Source: Myxococcales bacterium (lineage in GTDB: Bacteria > Myxococcota > Myxococcia > Myxococcales > Myxococcaceae). From it: DNA of 48,765 bases. The stretch lies in contig JAUXRI010000068.1 in the NCBI GenBank assembly GCA_030681895.1, positions 1 to 48,765 of the forward strand. Reading direction: 5' to 3'. Under the pieces are notes generated by a model. It was not told the DNA's origin. It made no database searches and saw nothing but the letters and a program-made list of their open reading frames with translations. Made by a program: the position numbers and the translations under genes. Positions 25,724 through 34,418 of this stretch are shown one piece after another (within the stretch, counting starts at the first letter, position 1; each line of letters opens with the position of its first letter).

Positions 25724-26452
25724 TCAGCGCCTCGTCCCGAGCAGCAGCGACCGCGGTGGTCGATCGTCGTCCGTCACCTCGGGAATCACCTCGACCTCGA
25801 AGCCTGCAGCGACCAACAGCTCCAGCCACGTCGAACGAGGAAAGACGCCGAACCGCTGCCGATCGTGAAAGACGCGCGCGGAGCCGTCGGCGTCACGGAC
25901 GAGGAAGCCGTAGTCGACGAAGCCGGAGGTCGCGCCAGGCTCGAGCGGGTGCGTCCACTCGAGATACCGAACGCTGCGCCCGTCAGCGCCGTCGGAGCCA
26001 CCTGACTCGGTGGCCGGCTCGAACGACTCGAGAAGGACGTCTGGTACGAGGAGCGCCAGCCCACCAGGCGCGAGGTGCCTGAAGGCCGTGCCCATGGCCT
26101 GCGCCAGCTCGTCGTTCGTCGTCATCGAGTCGATCGCGTCGTGAACGAAGACGGCGTCGAAGGTGCGGCCCAGGTCGAGCGTGCGCATGTCGCCGCGATG
26201 GTGTGCACACTCGGGGTTGAGCCGGGCTGACTGCGCGAGCATCGCGTCGCTCAGATCGGTGAGGGTCAGCTCGAAGTGCTGCTTCAGGTGAAACGCGTTG
26301 TGCCCGCCGCCGCAGCCCAGCTCCAGCACACGAGCGCCAGGCCGCAGCCGCTGGAGCAGGACCTTCGCGAAGAACGCGGCCTCATCGCGGTACTCCTCGA
26401 CGGGTGAGATGAGCGGCCAGAGGGGCGCGAGCTCTCCGTAGAAGACAGACAT
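25724..26452 (-). CDS. Class I SAM-dependent methyltransferase
   Basis: This 242-residue Rossmann-fold methyltransferase has motif I VLELGCGGGHNAFHL (near 43), the acidic end of strand 2 (LTLTDLSDAML), GDMRTLDLGRTFDAVFVHDAIDSM and a long C-terminal substrate region (VRYLEWTHPLEPG, VDYGFLVRDADGSARVFHDRQRFGVF). Its substrate cannot be deduced. It is followed upstream on the same strand by a zinc-ribbon gene 6 bases away, suggesting one operon with the downstream end of the cyclic-nucleotide-binding gene. Confidence 0.88.
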   Translation of the reverse strand: MSVFYGELAPLWPLISPVEEYRDEAAFFAKVLLQRLRPGARVLELGCGGGHNAFHLKQHFELTLTDLSDAMLAQSARLNPECAHHRGDMRTLDLGRTFDAVFVHDAIDSMTTNDELAQAMGTAFRHLAPGGLALLVPDVLLESFEPATESGGSDGADGRSVRYLEWTHPLEPGATSGFVDYGFLVRDADGSARVFHDRQRFGVFPRSTWLELLVAAGFEVEVIPEVTDDDRPPRSLLLGTRR

Positions 26453-26458
26453 GGGCAG

Positions 26459-26683
26459 TCAGATCTCCTTGAACTTGACGCGGCCCTCTTCGCTGAGCGT
26501 GATTCGGTACTCGACGCCGCAGTAGTTGCACCGCAGCTCGATGCCCTTCTTCTCGGGGATGAACTCGTCGGTCGGGTTGTTGGCCTGACACGAAGGGCAA
26601 TCCCAGTCCTTCAGCTTCTTGCCCGCAGGCCCGCGCTGTCGATCGTCGTCGTTCTCTTCGTACTTCGAGCCACCACCGCTCAT
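26459..26683 (-). CDS. Small zinc-ribbon protein
   Basis: The predicted protein has 74 residues. DCPSCQANN (Cys 29 and 32) and RCNYCGVEY (Cys 52 and 55) form a four-cysteine zinc ribbon after a charged, disordered N-terminus rich in Gly, Asp and Lys. Zinc ribbons of this size can act in nucleic-acid or protein contacts, but no specific role is visible. It lies between a cyclic-nucleotide-binding protein (13 bases upstream) and a methyltransferase (6 bases downstream). Confidence 0.8.
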   Translation of the reverse strand: MSGGGSKYEENDDDRQRGPAGKKLKDWDCPSCQANNPTDEFIPEKKGIELRCNYCGVEYRITLSEEGRVKFKEI

Positions 26684-26696
26684 CAGCGCCTCCGAC

Positions 26697-27194
26697 TCAC
26701 CAGCGATTGAGGAAGTCCGTCATCTCGTCGAGCGACTTGAGCCGCTCGGCATGCAACGTTTTCAGCCAGGTCTCGAGGGCCTGCGTCGTCTTCGGGCCTG
26801 CGCCGAACAACGCCGCGCGCGGCAACTCGACGAACTCGACGATCTCGTTCGCCACCGCGCTCATCGCCCGGCGGCCCTCGCCTGCGAGGGCTTCGCCTTC
26901 TCCCACGACGTCACCGGCGTGCGCGACGCCGAGCTCGACGGTGTCGGTCGCTTTGCGCGCGAAGAGCCGAACGGACCCCGACAGCACGAAGAGCAACGTC
27001 TCTCCGGCGTCACCCTGCTGGAAGATCACGGCGCGGGCGGCGGCGCGTTTGGCCTGGCCTGCGCGGAGCACGCTCTCCCAGTCTGCGCCGAGCGTCTTCA
27101 CCAGCATGGAGTCGGACAACCTGGGCTCTCGGGAGACCCGCCCCGTCACGTCGGCGCGTTGCAGCTCGACCTTGACGACGGGCGTCTCGCTCAC
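26697..27194 (-). CDS. Cyclic-nucleotide-binding domain protein (cNMP/CRP-like, no DNA-binding domain)
   Basis: The predicted protein has 165 residues. The single recognisable domain is a cNMP-binding beta-roll: AAARAVIFQQGDAGETLLFVLSGSVRLFARK, then GDVVGEGEAL in the phosphate-binding-cassette position, and a C-terminal helix. A helix-turn-helix is missing, so it is probably a regulatory or sensor subunit and not a CRP-type activator. The cassette lacks an obvious Arg-Ser pair, so ligand binding is uncertain. GTG at 27194 overlaps the esterase stop (GTGA). It is the second gene of the esterase operon. Confidence 0.82.
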   Translation of the reverse strand: MSETPVVKVELQRADVTGRVSREPRLSDSMLVKTLGADWESVLRAGQAKRAAARAVIFQQGDAGETLLFVLSGSVRLFARKATDTVELGVAHAGDVVGEGEALAGEGRRAMSAVANEIVEFVELPRAALFGAGPKTTQALETWLKTLHAERLKSLDEMTDFLNRW

Positions 27195-29308
27195 CGGGCG
27201 TCGACCTCGGCGGCGGGTAGCGTGCGGTAGGTGGCGTCGACGTGGTCCATCAGCTCGAAGAAGGCGTCCCCGTACCGCGTGCCGTCTGCAGGAGTGTACC
27301 CCTTGCGGTTGATCCAGAACGTACCTGAGTTGCACTCGCGCTCCCACCCGGCGATCGACCCGAGCTCGCGCTTCATGTCGTCCGTTTCGCGACAGTCCTT
27401 CTCGCCCGCGGCGTTGACCCAGCAGCAGCGGCCATACGGGAAGACGTAGATCATCGGGCGCAAGGCCAGGCCCGGGTTCGCGACGTAGCTGTCGGCGACG
27501 AGCACGCTCGGCACGAACGATCCCGGCTCCATGCCGTAGCCGTGCAGCATGAAGACGACGGGGTAGCGGCGCGCCGTGTTCTCTGGATCGTTGTACCCGG
27601 CGGGCAACGCGATGGCGTACTCCCACTTCGCGCCCAGCGCCTTCGACTGGAACCAGGCCGTCTTCTGCTCGCCGTTCACCAACTTCGGCACGGGCGCCTT
27701 CTCGAGGGTGGGCCAGTGTGATGCGGCCCAGTTGAAGAGCGTCGCGAAGCGGAAGAGCGCCTGCTCATTGGTGCCCACGTGATCGCCTTCTCCGTCGATG
27801 CGCTCCTGCTCGCTCGGCATCGCCTTGCCGTAGAGCGTGACGAGGTTGCGCGGCATCTGGGCCCAGCGCTTCGTCCACGGATCGAACCGACCCTGACGAT
27901 CGGCCATGCCGGGCATCTCGGCGAAGTCGCGGTACCAGCCGATGTTCGAGGCGCCGAGCGCGGACCGCACTGCCGAGAACAGATGTTGCGCCATCAGGCC
28001 CAGGTTGAAGATGTCGCGTGCGCCGCCATCGGCCAGCACGTGCAGGCGTCGCCGGCCTTCCGCGTCGAGCTTCCGGTAGTTCGTCTTACCGTCGTACGCC
28101 TTGAGTGACTGGCGCCCACCTGACTCATCGAAAGCGCCGTTGCCTTCGCCCACGTCACGCGTGTTCGCCACGCCATCGAGCCCCAGGTCGCGAAACGGCT
28201 CGCCCATGTCCCAGACCCAGTTCTGCTCGGTGCCGACCGGGTTGGCCTCGACGTCGTAGTTATCCTTGTTCGGATCGACCGCAGACGCGTTCGCCGTGGT
28301 GACACAGGCGCCGTTCCCGTCTTCGAAACGATCGTCGCAGCCATCGGCGCCGACGTCGTCAAAGCGCTCGTGGCCGTTGTTGATCACCGGCTCGCCGTAG
28401 TCGCGTCGGCCGTTCCCGTTGAAGTCGACGGCCAGGATGATGCCCTGTGGCCGCACCGCTTGCCGGCAAGGGTCGCGGAAGCCGCCGTGGTCGAGGAACG
28501 CGAGCCGCTGTTCGTTGTTCTGCTTCGAGGCCCGCTCCGCGCCTCCTTTCGCGGCGCAGAACCGGTCGGCGAACGCCTCTTCTGCAGCGCTCGGCAGCGG
28601 CGTCGCGATGTTGGCGGCGTCGGAGCAGAAGTCGACGCGCTCCTTCGTGCTGCGACAGAACCAGGTGCTGGGCTCGCCATCACAGAAGGTGATCGCGTCG
28701 TACGTGCCCTGCGGGTTGTACTCGGCGTTGAAGAGGCCCTTCACGCGAATGGGGTTGGTGCAGAAGTCGGCGGCGAAGGAGCGGATCTTCGCGGGATCGA
28801 CGCCCGGTGGCGCGACGGCCGACGCCGGGTTCTCGCTGAAGAAATTGCCGTACGCGAGCGAGAGATCCGTCATCATGTTGCCGTACGAGTCGCGATCGAA
28901 CGTGCCGCCGCTCAACGTCACGTGCCAGTGGTTGAAGTCCTGGCTGTGTTCGAACGGCAACGTCGCGGGCCGCTTCGAGCACGCCTCGAACGCTTTCGGA
29001 TCGTTGAGTCGAACGGGATCCTGCTGGAGCACCGCTTCGATCTCGGCCTTCGAGCAGAAGCCTCCGGTGAAGAACCGGTCCATCGAGCGAGAGAAGAAGG
29101 CGTAGTCGAGCGGGCCACCGAGCGGCGCGACGGCGTCGAAACGTTCCGGGTGCGAGAGGCCGAGCGAGGCGGTGCCGATGCCGCCCATCGAGACGCCCGA
29201 GAGGACCCGATAGGTCGTGTGCAGCTTCGCGGCGGGCGGTGGAGGCGGCTGCGGCGCAGGCCCACACGCCACGAGCAGCGCCAGCCCAGCAGGGACGAGA
29301 CGACGCAC
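27191..29308 (-). CDS. Large lipoprotein esterase with apparently permuted alpha/beta-hydrolase fold
   Basis: The predicted protein has 705 residues. GTG at 29308 is chosen because AAGGAG lies six bases upstream. The lipobox is LLVACG (Cys 15), followed by a Pro run. Residues 32-60 carry the nucleophile elbow GVSMGGIGTASLGLSHPERF (Ser 40), normally found near the middle of putative-esterase (PF00756) domains. The part that normally comes first (WEYAIALPAGYNDP, YPVVFMLHGYGMEPGSF, MDHVDATYRTL) forms the last 150 residues. The central region has Asp/Gly/Asn-rich loops (DFNGNGRRDYGEP, FEDGNG) that may bind calcium, and many cysteines. It is probably an outer-membrane-anchored hydrolase; its substrate is unknown. 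Confidence 0.82.
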   Translation of the reverse strand: MRRLVPAGLALLVACGPAPQPPPPPAAKLHTTYRVLSGVSMGGIGTASLGLSHPERFDAVAPLGGPLDYAFFSRSMDRFFTGGFCSKAEIEAVLQQDPVRLNDPKAFEACSKRPATLPFEHSQDFNHWHVTLSGGTFDRDSYGNMMTDLSLAYGNFFSENPASAVAPPGVDPAKIRSFAADFCTNPIRVKGLFNAEYNPQGTYDAITFCDGEPSTWFCRSTKERVDFCSDAANIATPLPSAAEEAFADRFCAAKGGAERASKQNNEQRLAFLDHGGFRDPCRQAVRPQGIILAVDFNGNGRRDYGEPVINNGHERFDDVGADGCDDRFEDGNGACVTTANASAVDPNKDNYDVEANPVGTEQNWVWDMGEPFRDLGLDGVANTRDVGEGNGAFDESGGRQSLKAYDGKTNYRKLDAEGRRRLHVLADGGARDIFNLGLMAQHLFSAVRSALGASNIGWYRDFAEMPGMADRQGRFDPWTKRWAQMPRNLVTLYGKAMPSEQERIDGEGDHVGTNEQALFRFATLFNWAASHWPTLEKAPVPKLVNGEQKTAWFQSKALGAKWEYAIALPAGYNDPENTARRYPVVFMLHGYGMEPGSFVPSVLVADSYVANPGLALRPMIYVFPYGRCCWVNAAGEKDCRETDDMKRELGSIAGWERECNSGTFWINRKGYTPADGTRYGDAFFELMDHVDATYRTLPAAEVDAR

Positions 29309-29353
29309 GGCAGACTCCTTCGACAAAGAGGCGCGCAGCCTACGTCCGAGACC

Positions 29354-29367
29354 GCCTGAATTCAGGC
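29354..29367. promoter_or_regulatory. 14-bp perfect palindrome upstream of the esterase gene
   Basis: GCCTGAATTCAGGC at 29354-29367 is a perfect palindrome, and its half-site CCTGAAT recurs directly after (29368-29374). It lies about 46 bases upstream of the esterase start in the gap between divergent genes, where a dimeric repressor would bind. No regulator can be named. Confidence 0.5.
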
Positions 29368-29443
29368 CCTGAATAGCGCCGGAAGGGTGACGTCGGTGTC
29401 ATGTGCCACGCGACACGGTTGTCTGACAGGGTCGCAGTTCGCA

Positions 29444-29476
29444 CGCCGGCGAACTCCATGGTGGGATTCGCCGGCG
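29444..29476. promoter_or_regulatory. Strong inverted repeat before the DUF3108 gene
   Basis: CGCCGGCGAA (29444-29453) and TTCGCCGGCG (29467-29476) are perfect 10-bp arms around a 13-base loop. The hairpin sits 15 bases before the AAGGAG of the gene starting at 29508, so in the mRNA it would lie in the 5' leader. It may be an operator or a leader structure; no U-run follows that would make it a terminator. Confidence 0.55.
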
Positions 29477-29507
29477 CCGATACGAAGGACTGAAGGAGCC
29501 TGCTGCC

Positions 29508-30359
29508 GTGATGAAGACCTCGACGTTGATTCTGGCCGTCTCGCTCTCGTCAGCGGCAGCCCTCGCCCAGGATGGGGGCGTCGCGAAGGTGATCTCGCCC
29601 TTCCCCACCGACACCCAGTGCGTGGCCCTCGGCAACATCAAGACGCCGATCGCGTTCGGGCCGGGTGAGACGCTCGAGTTCGATCTCGACGCGCTCGGCG
29701 CGCGGGCTGGCACCATGACGATGCGGGTGTTGCCGCTGCGTGAAGGCCTGATGCCGATCGAGGTGCACGCCAAGACGAACACGTTCTTCTCGAAGGTGCG
29801 CCGCGTCGACGGCACGGGCACGAGCTTCTTGTCGCCCAAGACGCTGCGGCCCACGCGCTACTACGAGGACGCGCAGGAGAACGAGTGGCACCGCGTCGCC
29901 GACGTCTCGTTCCGCAAGAACCGGACGGCGAAGGTGCTCAGCACCATCAACGGGCAGTCGACGACCTCCGAGCTCACCTACGGCAACGACGTGAGCGACG
30001 TCGCCGGAGCCATCTTCCTGATGCGCCAGCTCGATCTCAAAGAGGGCAAGAAGCTGTGCTTCGACGTGTACGGCATTCGCCGCATCTGGCGCGTGTGGGG
30101 CACCGTGCAGCCGAAGGAGCACGTCTCGCTGCCCGTCGGCGAGTTCGAGACCTGGCACCTCGCCGGTGAAGCGGCGCGCCACGACTGGCAGGACGCGCGC
30201 CGCGACATTCACGTGTGGATCACCGCCGACGAACGACGCATGCCCATCGCCGCGCTCGGGAGCATCGACCTCGGCGCCGTTCGCGCGACGTTGACCAGCT
30301 TCAGCCGGCCCGGTGACAAGGCCGCGAAGGCCGAGAACAAGGGCAACCTGAAGTGGTAG
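29508..30359 (+). CDS. Periplasmic DUF3108-like protein
   Basis: The predicted protein has 283 residues. A signal peptide (STLILAVSLSSAAALA) is followed by a beta-rich domain of the DUF3108 type: FGPGETLEFDLDALGARAGTMTMRV, RYYEDAQENEWHR, FDVYGIRRIWRVWGTVQPKEHVSLPVGEFETWHL and VWITADERRMPIA. DUF3108 proteins are periplasmic and often lie near envelope functions; their biochemical role is not established. AAGGAG at 29493-29498 is spaced 9 bases from GTG 29508 and 12 from the ATG at 29511, so either may be used. Confidence 0.85.
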   Translation: MMKTSTLILAVSLSSAAALAQDGGVAKVISPFPTDTQCVALGNIKTPIAFGPGETLEFDLDALGARAGTMTMRVLPLREGLMPIEVHAKTNTFFSKVRRVDGTGTSFLSPKTLRPTRYYEDAQENEWHRVADVSFRKNRTAKVLSTINGQSTTSELTYGNDVSDVAGAIFLMRQLDLKEGKKLCFDVYGIRRIWRVWGTVQPKEHVSLPVGEFETWHLAGEAARHDWQDARRDIHVWITADERRMPIAALGSIDLGAVRATLTSFSRPGDKAAKAENKGNLKW

Positions 30360-30369
30360 GTCGGGCCGC

Positions 30370-30723
30370 ATGCCCCTCGTCCTGAGCTACTCCGGCTGCA
30401 GCACCTGCAAGAAGGCGCTGGCCTGGTTGAAGTCGAAGAACGTCGCCGTCACCGTGCGGCCCATCGTCGACGAGCCGCCGACGAAGGCCGAGCTCGCGAA
30501 GTGGATTCCCGCGAGCGGCCTGCCGGTGAAGAAGTGGCTCAACACCTCGGGGCTGAGCTACCGCGCGCTGGGCAAGGCGAAGGTCGACGCTGCGAGCGAC
30601 GCGACGCTGGCGCAGTGGTTGTCGGCAGACGGGAAGCTCGTGAAGCGGCCCGTGCTCGTCGATGGCGCGACGGTGCTGGTCGGCTTCAAAGAGGCCGAGT
30701 GGGCCGCACACTTCGGGAAGTAG
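30370..30723 (+). CDS. ArsC/Spx-family thioredoxin-fold protein
   Basis: The predicted protein has 117 residues. The N-terminal SYSGCSTCKKALAWLKSK has the CxxC redox or active-site motif of the ArsC/Spx/YffB group. LSYRALGK and the C-terminal LVKRPVLVDGATVLVGFKEAEW match the family's RP(V/I)L region. Length and the second Cys fit the Spx/YffB branch better than classical arsenate reductase, and there are no ars neighbours. It follows the DUF3108 gene after 10 bases and is probably co-transcribed. Confidence 0.9.
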   Translation: MPLVLSYSGCSTCKKALAWLKSKNVAVTVRPIVDEPPTKAELAKWIPASGLPVKKWLNTSGLSYRALGKAKVDAASDATLAQWLSADGKLVKRPVLVDGATVLVGFKEAEWAAHFGK

Positions 30724-30795
30724 CGCCGTGCCGTCTCTCCAACGGCGCCGGGCCAAATTCTTGCCGGGTCGCTTCACGCCTGTAGCGTGTTGTTC

Positions 30796-31146
30796 ATGCC
30801 CGCGACGCAGACTGCCCGCTCCGCCGTTCCGCTCTCCCGCTCGGTCGACGCCATTCGTGAGTCGGTCGAACGCCTCGAGGAGTGCCTGCCCCGCCGAGAA
30901 GACAGTGCCGTGCTGCTCGACTTCCTCGAGGACGATCTGCGTGAAGGGCTCGATGCCATCGCCGACGTCGAGGCGCACTTCACCGACGTGCTCGATCTGC
31001 TCCGCAACGACGCCGCGTCGCCGATTCGCCTCATGGAGGCCGCTGAAGACTTCCGCGTGCTCAACCGGCTCGAGTACCTGATGGTGGTGGTGGCGCAGCT
31101 GCGCCGTCGACTGTCACAGGCGGCCGGCAAGATGCGCGAGGGCTGA
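30796..31146 (+). CDS. Small helical protein of unknown function
   Basis: The predicted protein has 116 residues. It is predominantly helical with amphipathic, acidic stretches (VDAIRESVERLEECLPRREDSAVLLDFLEDDLREGLDAI and EYLMVVVAQLRRRL) that suggest a coiled-coil or helical bundle. There is no signal peptide or known motif. ATG at 30796 is chosen; a GTG at 30787 adds three residues. It ends before a large hairpin (31154-31197). Confidence 0.65.
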   Translation: MPATQTARSAVPLSRSVDAIRESVERLEECLPRREDSAVLLDFLEDDLREGLDAIADVEAHFTDVLDLLRNDAASPIRLMEAAEDFRVLNRLEYLMVVVAQLRRRLSQAAGKMREG

Positions 31147-31153
31147 AACACTT

Positions 31154-31197
31154 CGGGGAGCCGTGCGGACCGTTCAAGCGGTCCAACAGGCTCCCCG
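31154..31197. terminator. Nested hairpin between convergent genes, probable bidirectional terminator
   Basis: CGGGGAGCC (31154-31162) pairs with GGCTCCCCG (31189-31197), and inside them GGACCG (31167-31172) pairs with CGGTCC (31179-31184). This perfect nested structure begins 8 bases after the stop of the plus-strand gene and about 24 bases beyond the stop of the minus-strand DUF507 gene. There is no long U-run, so termination would be of the GC-hairpin type. Confidence 0.6.
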
Positions 31198-31220
31198 GCG
31201 TGCTGCGTCTGGACTGAAAC

Positions 31221-31739
31221 TCAGATGAGGCCGCGAGCGCGGCGAATCTGCTCCAGCGTCTTCTGGTACTCGATCTCGTACGCGCTGGTGCCCTCTTGCA
31301 GGTGCTTCAGGCGGCCGCGCGCCTCGCGATCGATCTCTTCGTCGACGTCGAGGTGCTTCTTCATGATCTGCATGATCTTCGGGCGCATCTGCGTGTCGTC
31401 CGAGAACACCTCTTCGACGTTCCGCGAGATGAGCAGGAACTCGAGCATCTGGTTGATCACGAACTCGATGCCGTCGTCGCCGATCTTGAAGCCTCGGACG
31501 TCGGACATCTCGCGCTTGACCTGGTTGAACTTCGAGAAGTCATAGCCACGACGCTCGAGCGCCTCGCGGGTGGCCTGGTTCACGCGCTCCTCGTTGGCGA
31601 GGTACTCACGCATGATGGCCGACATGTCGAGTTCGGCATCCGACATGCGAATGGCCTCGACCTCGATGTCCTTTTCCTTCGCCAGCCGGTCGATGATCTC
31701 GCGCGCAATGAGCGGAACGAGCTTGGGATACAGCCGCAT
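31221..31739 (-). CDS. DUF507 family protein
   Basis: The 172-residue soluble helical protein starts MRLYPKLVPLIAREIIDRLAKEKDIEV, the DUF507 signature. It is a double-length member: the region DFSKFNQVKREMSDVRGFKIGDDGIEFVINQMLEFLLIS is followed by a second related helical part (YEIEYQKTLEQIRRARGLI). The family is common in Myxococcota and related groups, with no assigned function. AAGGA six bases before the ATG at 31739 decides the start over the ATG at 31745. Confidence 0.9.
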   Translation of the reverse strand: MRLYPKLVPLIAREIIDRLAKEKDIEVEAIRMSDAELDMSAIMREYLANEERVNQATREALERRGYDFSKFNQVKREMSDVRGFKIGDDGIEFVINQMLEFLLISRNVEEVFSDDTQMRPKIMQIMKKHLDVDEEIDREARGRLKHLQEGTSAYEIEYQKTLEQIRRARGLI

Positions 31740-31846
31740 GGTCATCCTTCGGGGTTGGGGCTGAAAACGCCTGTGGTGTGTATGTCACCGCCGAGCGCTG
31801 CCGCAACGAAAAATCAAGGCGTTCTGTGTCTTTGCGACGCCAACCC

Positions 31847-33766
31847 TCACGATTGACTGTCGGCGTCGTCGAGCGACGCGAGGCGAATCGCGTCGTCGTC
31901 GCCGGTTTCGGGCGCACGGAATTTTGGCGCGTGGAGGAACGCATGCAGCCGCTCGGCCACCGCTGGGCCGATGCCATCGACCTCACCCAGCTCCTCGATG
32001 CTGGCCTCCTTCAAGCGCTTGATCGAGCCGAAGTGCCGCAGCAGCGCCGTTCGCCGTCCCGCGCCGACTCCGGGCACTTCGTCGAGCGCCGATGACAGGC
32101 CGCGCTTGCGGTTGAGCTTGCGCTGGAACGTGATGGCGAAGCGGTGGGCCTCGTCGCGCAGGCGCGTCAACGCGAAGAGCTCGGGCGACGTCTGCGGCAA
32201 GACGATCGCGTCCTTCCGGCCGACGACGAAGACGCGCTCGGGGCTGCGGTCCTGCTGCACATCGGGGGCAATCGAATCGAGATCTCGGCTCTTCGCGAGT
32301 GAGACGAGATCGACGCCTTCGACACCGAGATCGCGCATCGCCGCCCACGCGCTCGCGAGCTGGCCTTTGCCGCCGTCGATGACGATGAGATCGGGCAGAT
32401 CGCCCTCTTCCAGTCCGCGCTTGAGGCGACGGGACAACACCTCGTGCATCGAGGCGAAGTCGTCGTTCCCCACGACGGTCTTGAGCTTGTAGTGCCGGTA
32501 CCGCGATGGATCCGGCTCGGTGTCGACGCTCGAGACCTGCGAACCGACCAGCGCGGCGCCCTGGAAGTGCGAGATGTCGAAGCACTCCATGCGATGCGGC
32601 AGCTTCGAGAGGTGCAGCCGGTCCTTCAAGCGCTCGAGCGTCTGCTCCACCTCGTCACGGCTGCGCTTGCGTTCACTGAAGGCGCGCTCGGCGTTCTTCG
32701 AGGCCAGCTTCACCAGCTCGGTCTTGTCGCCGCGCTCTGGCACCAGCACGCGCACGCGCTCGCCTTTGCGCTCCGACAACAGCTCGGCCAGCGCCTCGGG
32801 CTCGTTCGGGCTGCCCGCCAGCAGCACCTCTTTGGGAACGAACGCGTCGTCGGCGTAGTACTGGTTGACGAACGAAGTGACGAGCTCGTCGTCGGGGAAC
32901 TCGCTCTGGAAGTGGTGGGGCTGCCCACCGGTGATGCGGCCGCCGCGCACGAACAGGCTGTAGAGCGTGATGCGATCGCCCTCGCGGAACAGGCCGAAGA
33001 CGTCTTGATCGATCGACTCGGTGGACGCGATGGCCTGCTTCTCGACGCTCCGCTCGATGGCGATGACCTGATCGCGCAGGCGTGCGGCCGCTTCGAACTC
33101 GAGCTTCGACGCCGCGAGCCTCATGCTCCCGCGAAGGTTGTCGAGCAGCGGCTCACTGCGGCCCTCGAGGAAGAGCGCCACCGCGTCGACGTTGCGCCCG
33201 TAGTCCTCGGGAGCGATCGGCAACACGCACGGCGCGGGGCAGCGACCGATCTGATGAAGCAGGCACGGGCGCTTGCGGCTCTCGAGCACGTGATCGGAGC
33301 AGGTGCGCAGCTGGAAGAACCGGTTCACCACCCGCACGGTCTCGCGAATCGACGACGCCGACGCGTACGGCCCGAAGTAGCGCGCGCCGTCACGTTTGGG
33401 CCGGCGCACCATCTCGAGGCGCGGGAAGCGGTGCTCGTTCGAGAGGCGAAGACAGAGGAACGCCTTGTCGTCGCGCCACTGCACGTTGAAGCGCGGGCGG
33501 TGCTTCTTGATCAGCTCGTTCTCGAGGAGCAGCGCCTCTTTCTCGCTCGAGACGACGACCGTCTCCAACGAGCCCAGCAGGCGATCGAGCAGCGCAACGA
33601 AGGCCCGGGTGTCGGAGGAGCCGGGGTTGAAATAGCTGCGCACCCGGTTCGCGAGGTTGACGGCCTTGCCGACGTAGATGACCCGATCGGTCTTGTCCTT
33701 CATCAGGTACACGCCGGGCTGATTCGGCAGCTGCGCGAGGCGCTGTTCGAGCTCGACCGGAGTCAT
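31847..33766 (-). CDS. uvrC: Excinuclease ABC subunit C
   Basis: The 639-residue product has an N-terminal GIY-YIG domain ([31 protein letters not shown]), a Cys-containing segment, a UvrB-interacting UVR motif near 200 ([12 protein letters not shown]), the RNase H-like domain ([34 protein letters not shown]) and a C-terminal helix-hairpin-helix ([41 protein letters not shown]). It makes both incisions in nucleotide excision repair with UvrA and UvrB. ATG at 33766 puts the GIY domain at the usual place; longer frames run into the divergent gene. Confidence 0.96.
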   Translation of the reverse strand: MTPVELEQRLAQLPNQPGVYLMKDKTDRVIYVGKAVNLANRVRSYFNPGSSDTRAFVALLDRLLGSLETVVVSSEKEALLLENELIKKHRPRFNVQWRDDKAFLCLRLSNEHRFPRLEMVRRPKRDGARYFGPYASASSIRETVRVVNRFFQLRTCSDHVLESRKRPCLLHQIGRCPAPCVLPIAPEDYGRNVDAVALFLEGRSEPLLDNLRGSMRLAASKLEFEAAARLRDQVIAIERSVEKQAIASTESIDQDVFGLFREGDRITLYSLFVRGGRITGGQPHHFQSEFPDDELVTSFVNQYYADDAFVPKEVLLAGSPNEPEALAELLSERKGERVRVLVPERGDKTELVKLASKNAERAFSERKRSRDEVEQTLERLKDRLHLSKLPHRMECFDISHFQGAALVGSQVSSVDTEPDPSRYRHYKLKTVVGNDDFASMHEVLSRRLKRGLEEGDLPDLIVIDGGKGQLASAWAAMRDLGVEGVDLVSLAKSRDLDSIAPDVQQDRSPERVFVVGRKDAIVLPQTSPELFALTRLRDEAHRFAITFQRKLNRKRGLSSALDEVPGVGAGRRTALLRHFGSIKRLKEASIEELGEVDGIGPAVAERLHAFLHAPKFRAPETGDDDAIRLASLDDADSQS

Positions 33767-33833
33767 CAGTTTCTCTCTCTGTCTGGTTTGGCGCTCGCGC
33801 GCAACGAGACGTCGAGCGACGTAGACTGCCCAC

Positions 33834-34418
33834 GTGGACGGGCTGAGCAGCCGAGACATCGAGACGTTGGGCGAGGCGGGCTTCGTCGTTGGCGCCGGCT
33901 TCCTCGGGCCATCACTCGCGACCGCCGCGCACGCGAAGGCCCTGGAGCACCTCGCCGCAGGCATGCTGGCGCGGGCCGGTGTTCGACGAGGCGCAGACCA
34001 CCAGCTCGACGACGCCGTGCGAGGAGACTCGATCGAGTGGCTCGACGAGCTCGGTGACTTCAGCGACGTCTGGAGGCGCTTCGACGAGCTGCGGCTCCAG
34101 CTGAACGAGCTCGGGTTCCTCGGCCTGCGGCGCTGCGAGCTGCAGCTCGCGCACTACCCCGCAACTGGCGCTGGCTATCAACGGCACCGCGACGCGTTTC
34201 CCGGCGACGACAACCGGCGCATCACCGCCATCGTCTACCTCAACCCCTCCTGGCAGCCCGAGCACGGCGGGCAGCTGACGTTGTTCGTCGAGCCTCCCCA
34301 GACGCTCGAGCCGCGCCTCGACACGTTCGTCGTCTTCAGGTCAGAGCTGATCGAGCACGAGGTGCGTCCCTCGCGCGCCGATCGGTTCGCCATCACCGCC
34401 TGGTACTCCGCCCGATGA
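33834..34418 (+). CDS. 2-oxoglutarate/Fe(II)-dependent prolyl hydroxylase-like oxygenase
   Basis: The predicted protein has 194 residues. The double-stranded beta-helix has [26 protein letters not shown] (HxD iron ligands near residue 121), [16 protein letters not shown] (third His ligand) and RFAITAWY (Arg for 2-oxoglutarate). This matches the EGLN/PHD-like group of small bacterial prolyl hydroxylases. The GTG at 33834 is the likely start. The target protein is unknown. It overlaps the next gene by ATGA and is divergent from uvrC. Confidence 0.9.
   Translation: MDGLSSRDIETLGEAGFVVGAGFLGPSLATAAHAKALEHLAAGMLARAGVRRGADHQLDDAVRGDSIEWLDELGDFSDVWRRFDELRLQLNELGFLGLRRCELQLAHYPATGAGYQRHRDAFPGDDNRRITAIVYLNPSWQPEHGGQLTLFVEPPQTLEPRLDTFVVFRSELIEHEVRPSRADRFAITAWYSAR

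Noticed and set aside
32444..34057. 537-codon frame on the plus strand opposite uvrC
   Set aside because: It runs across uvrC and into the oxygenase gene in another frame; no domain is recognisable.
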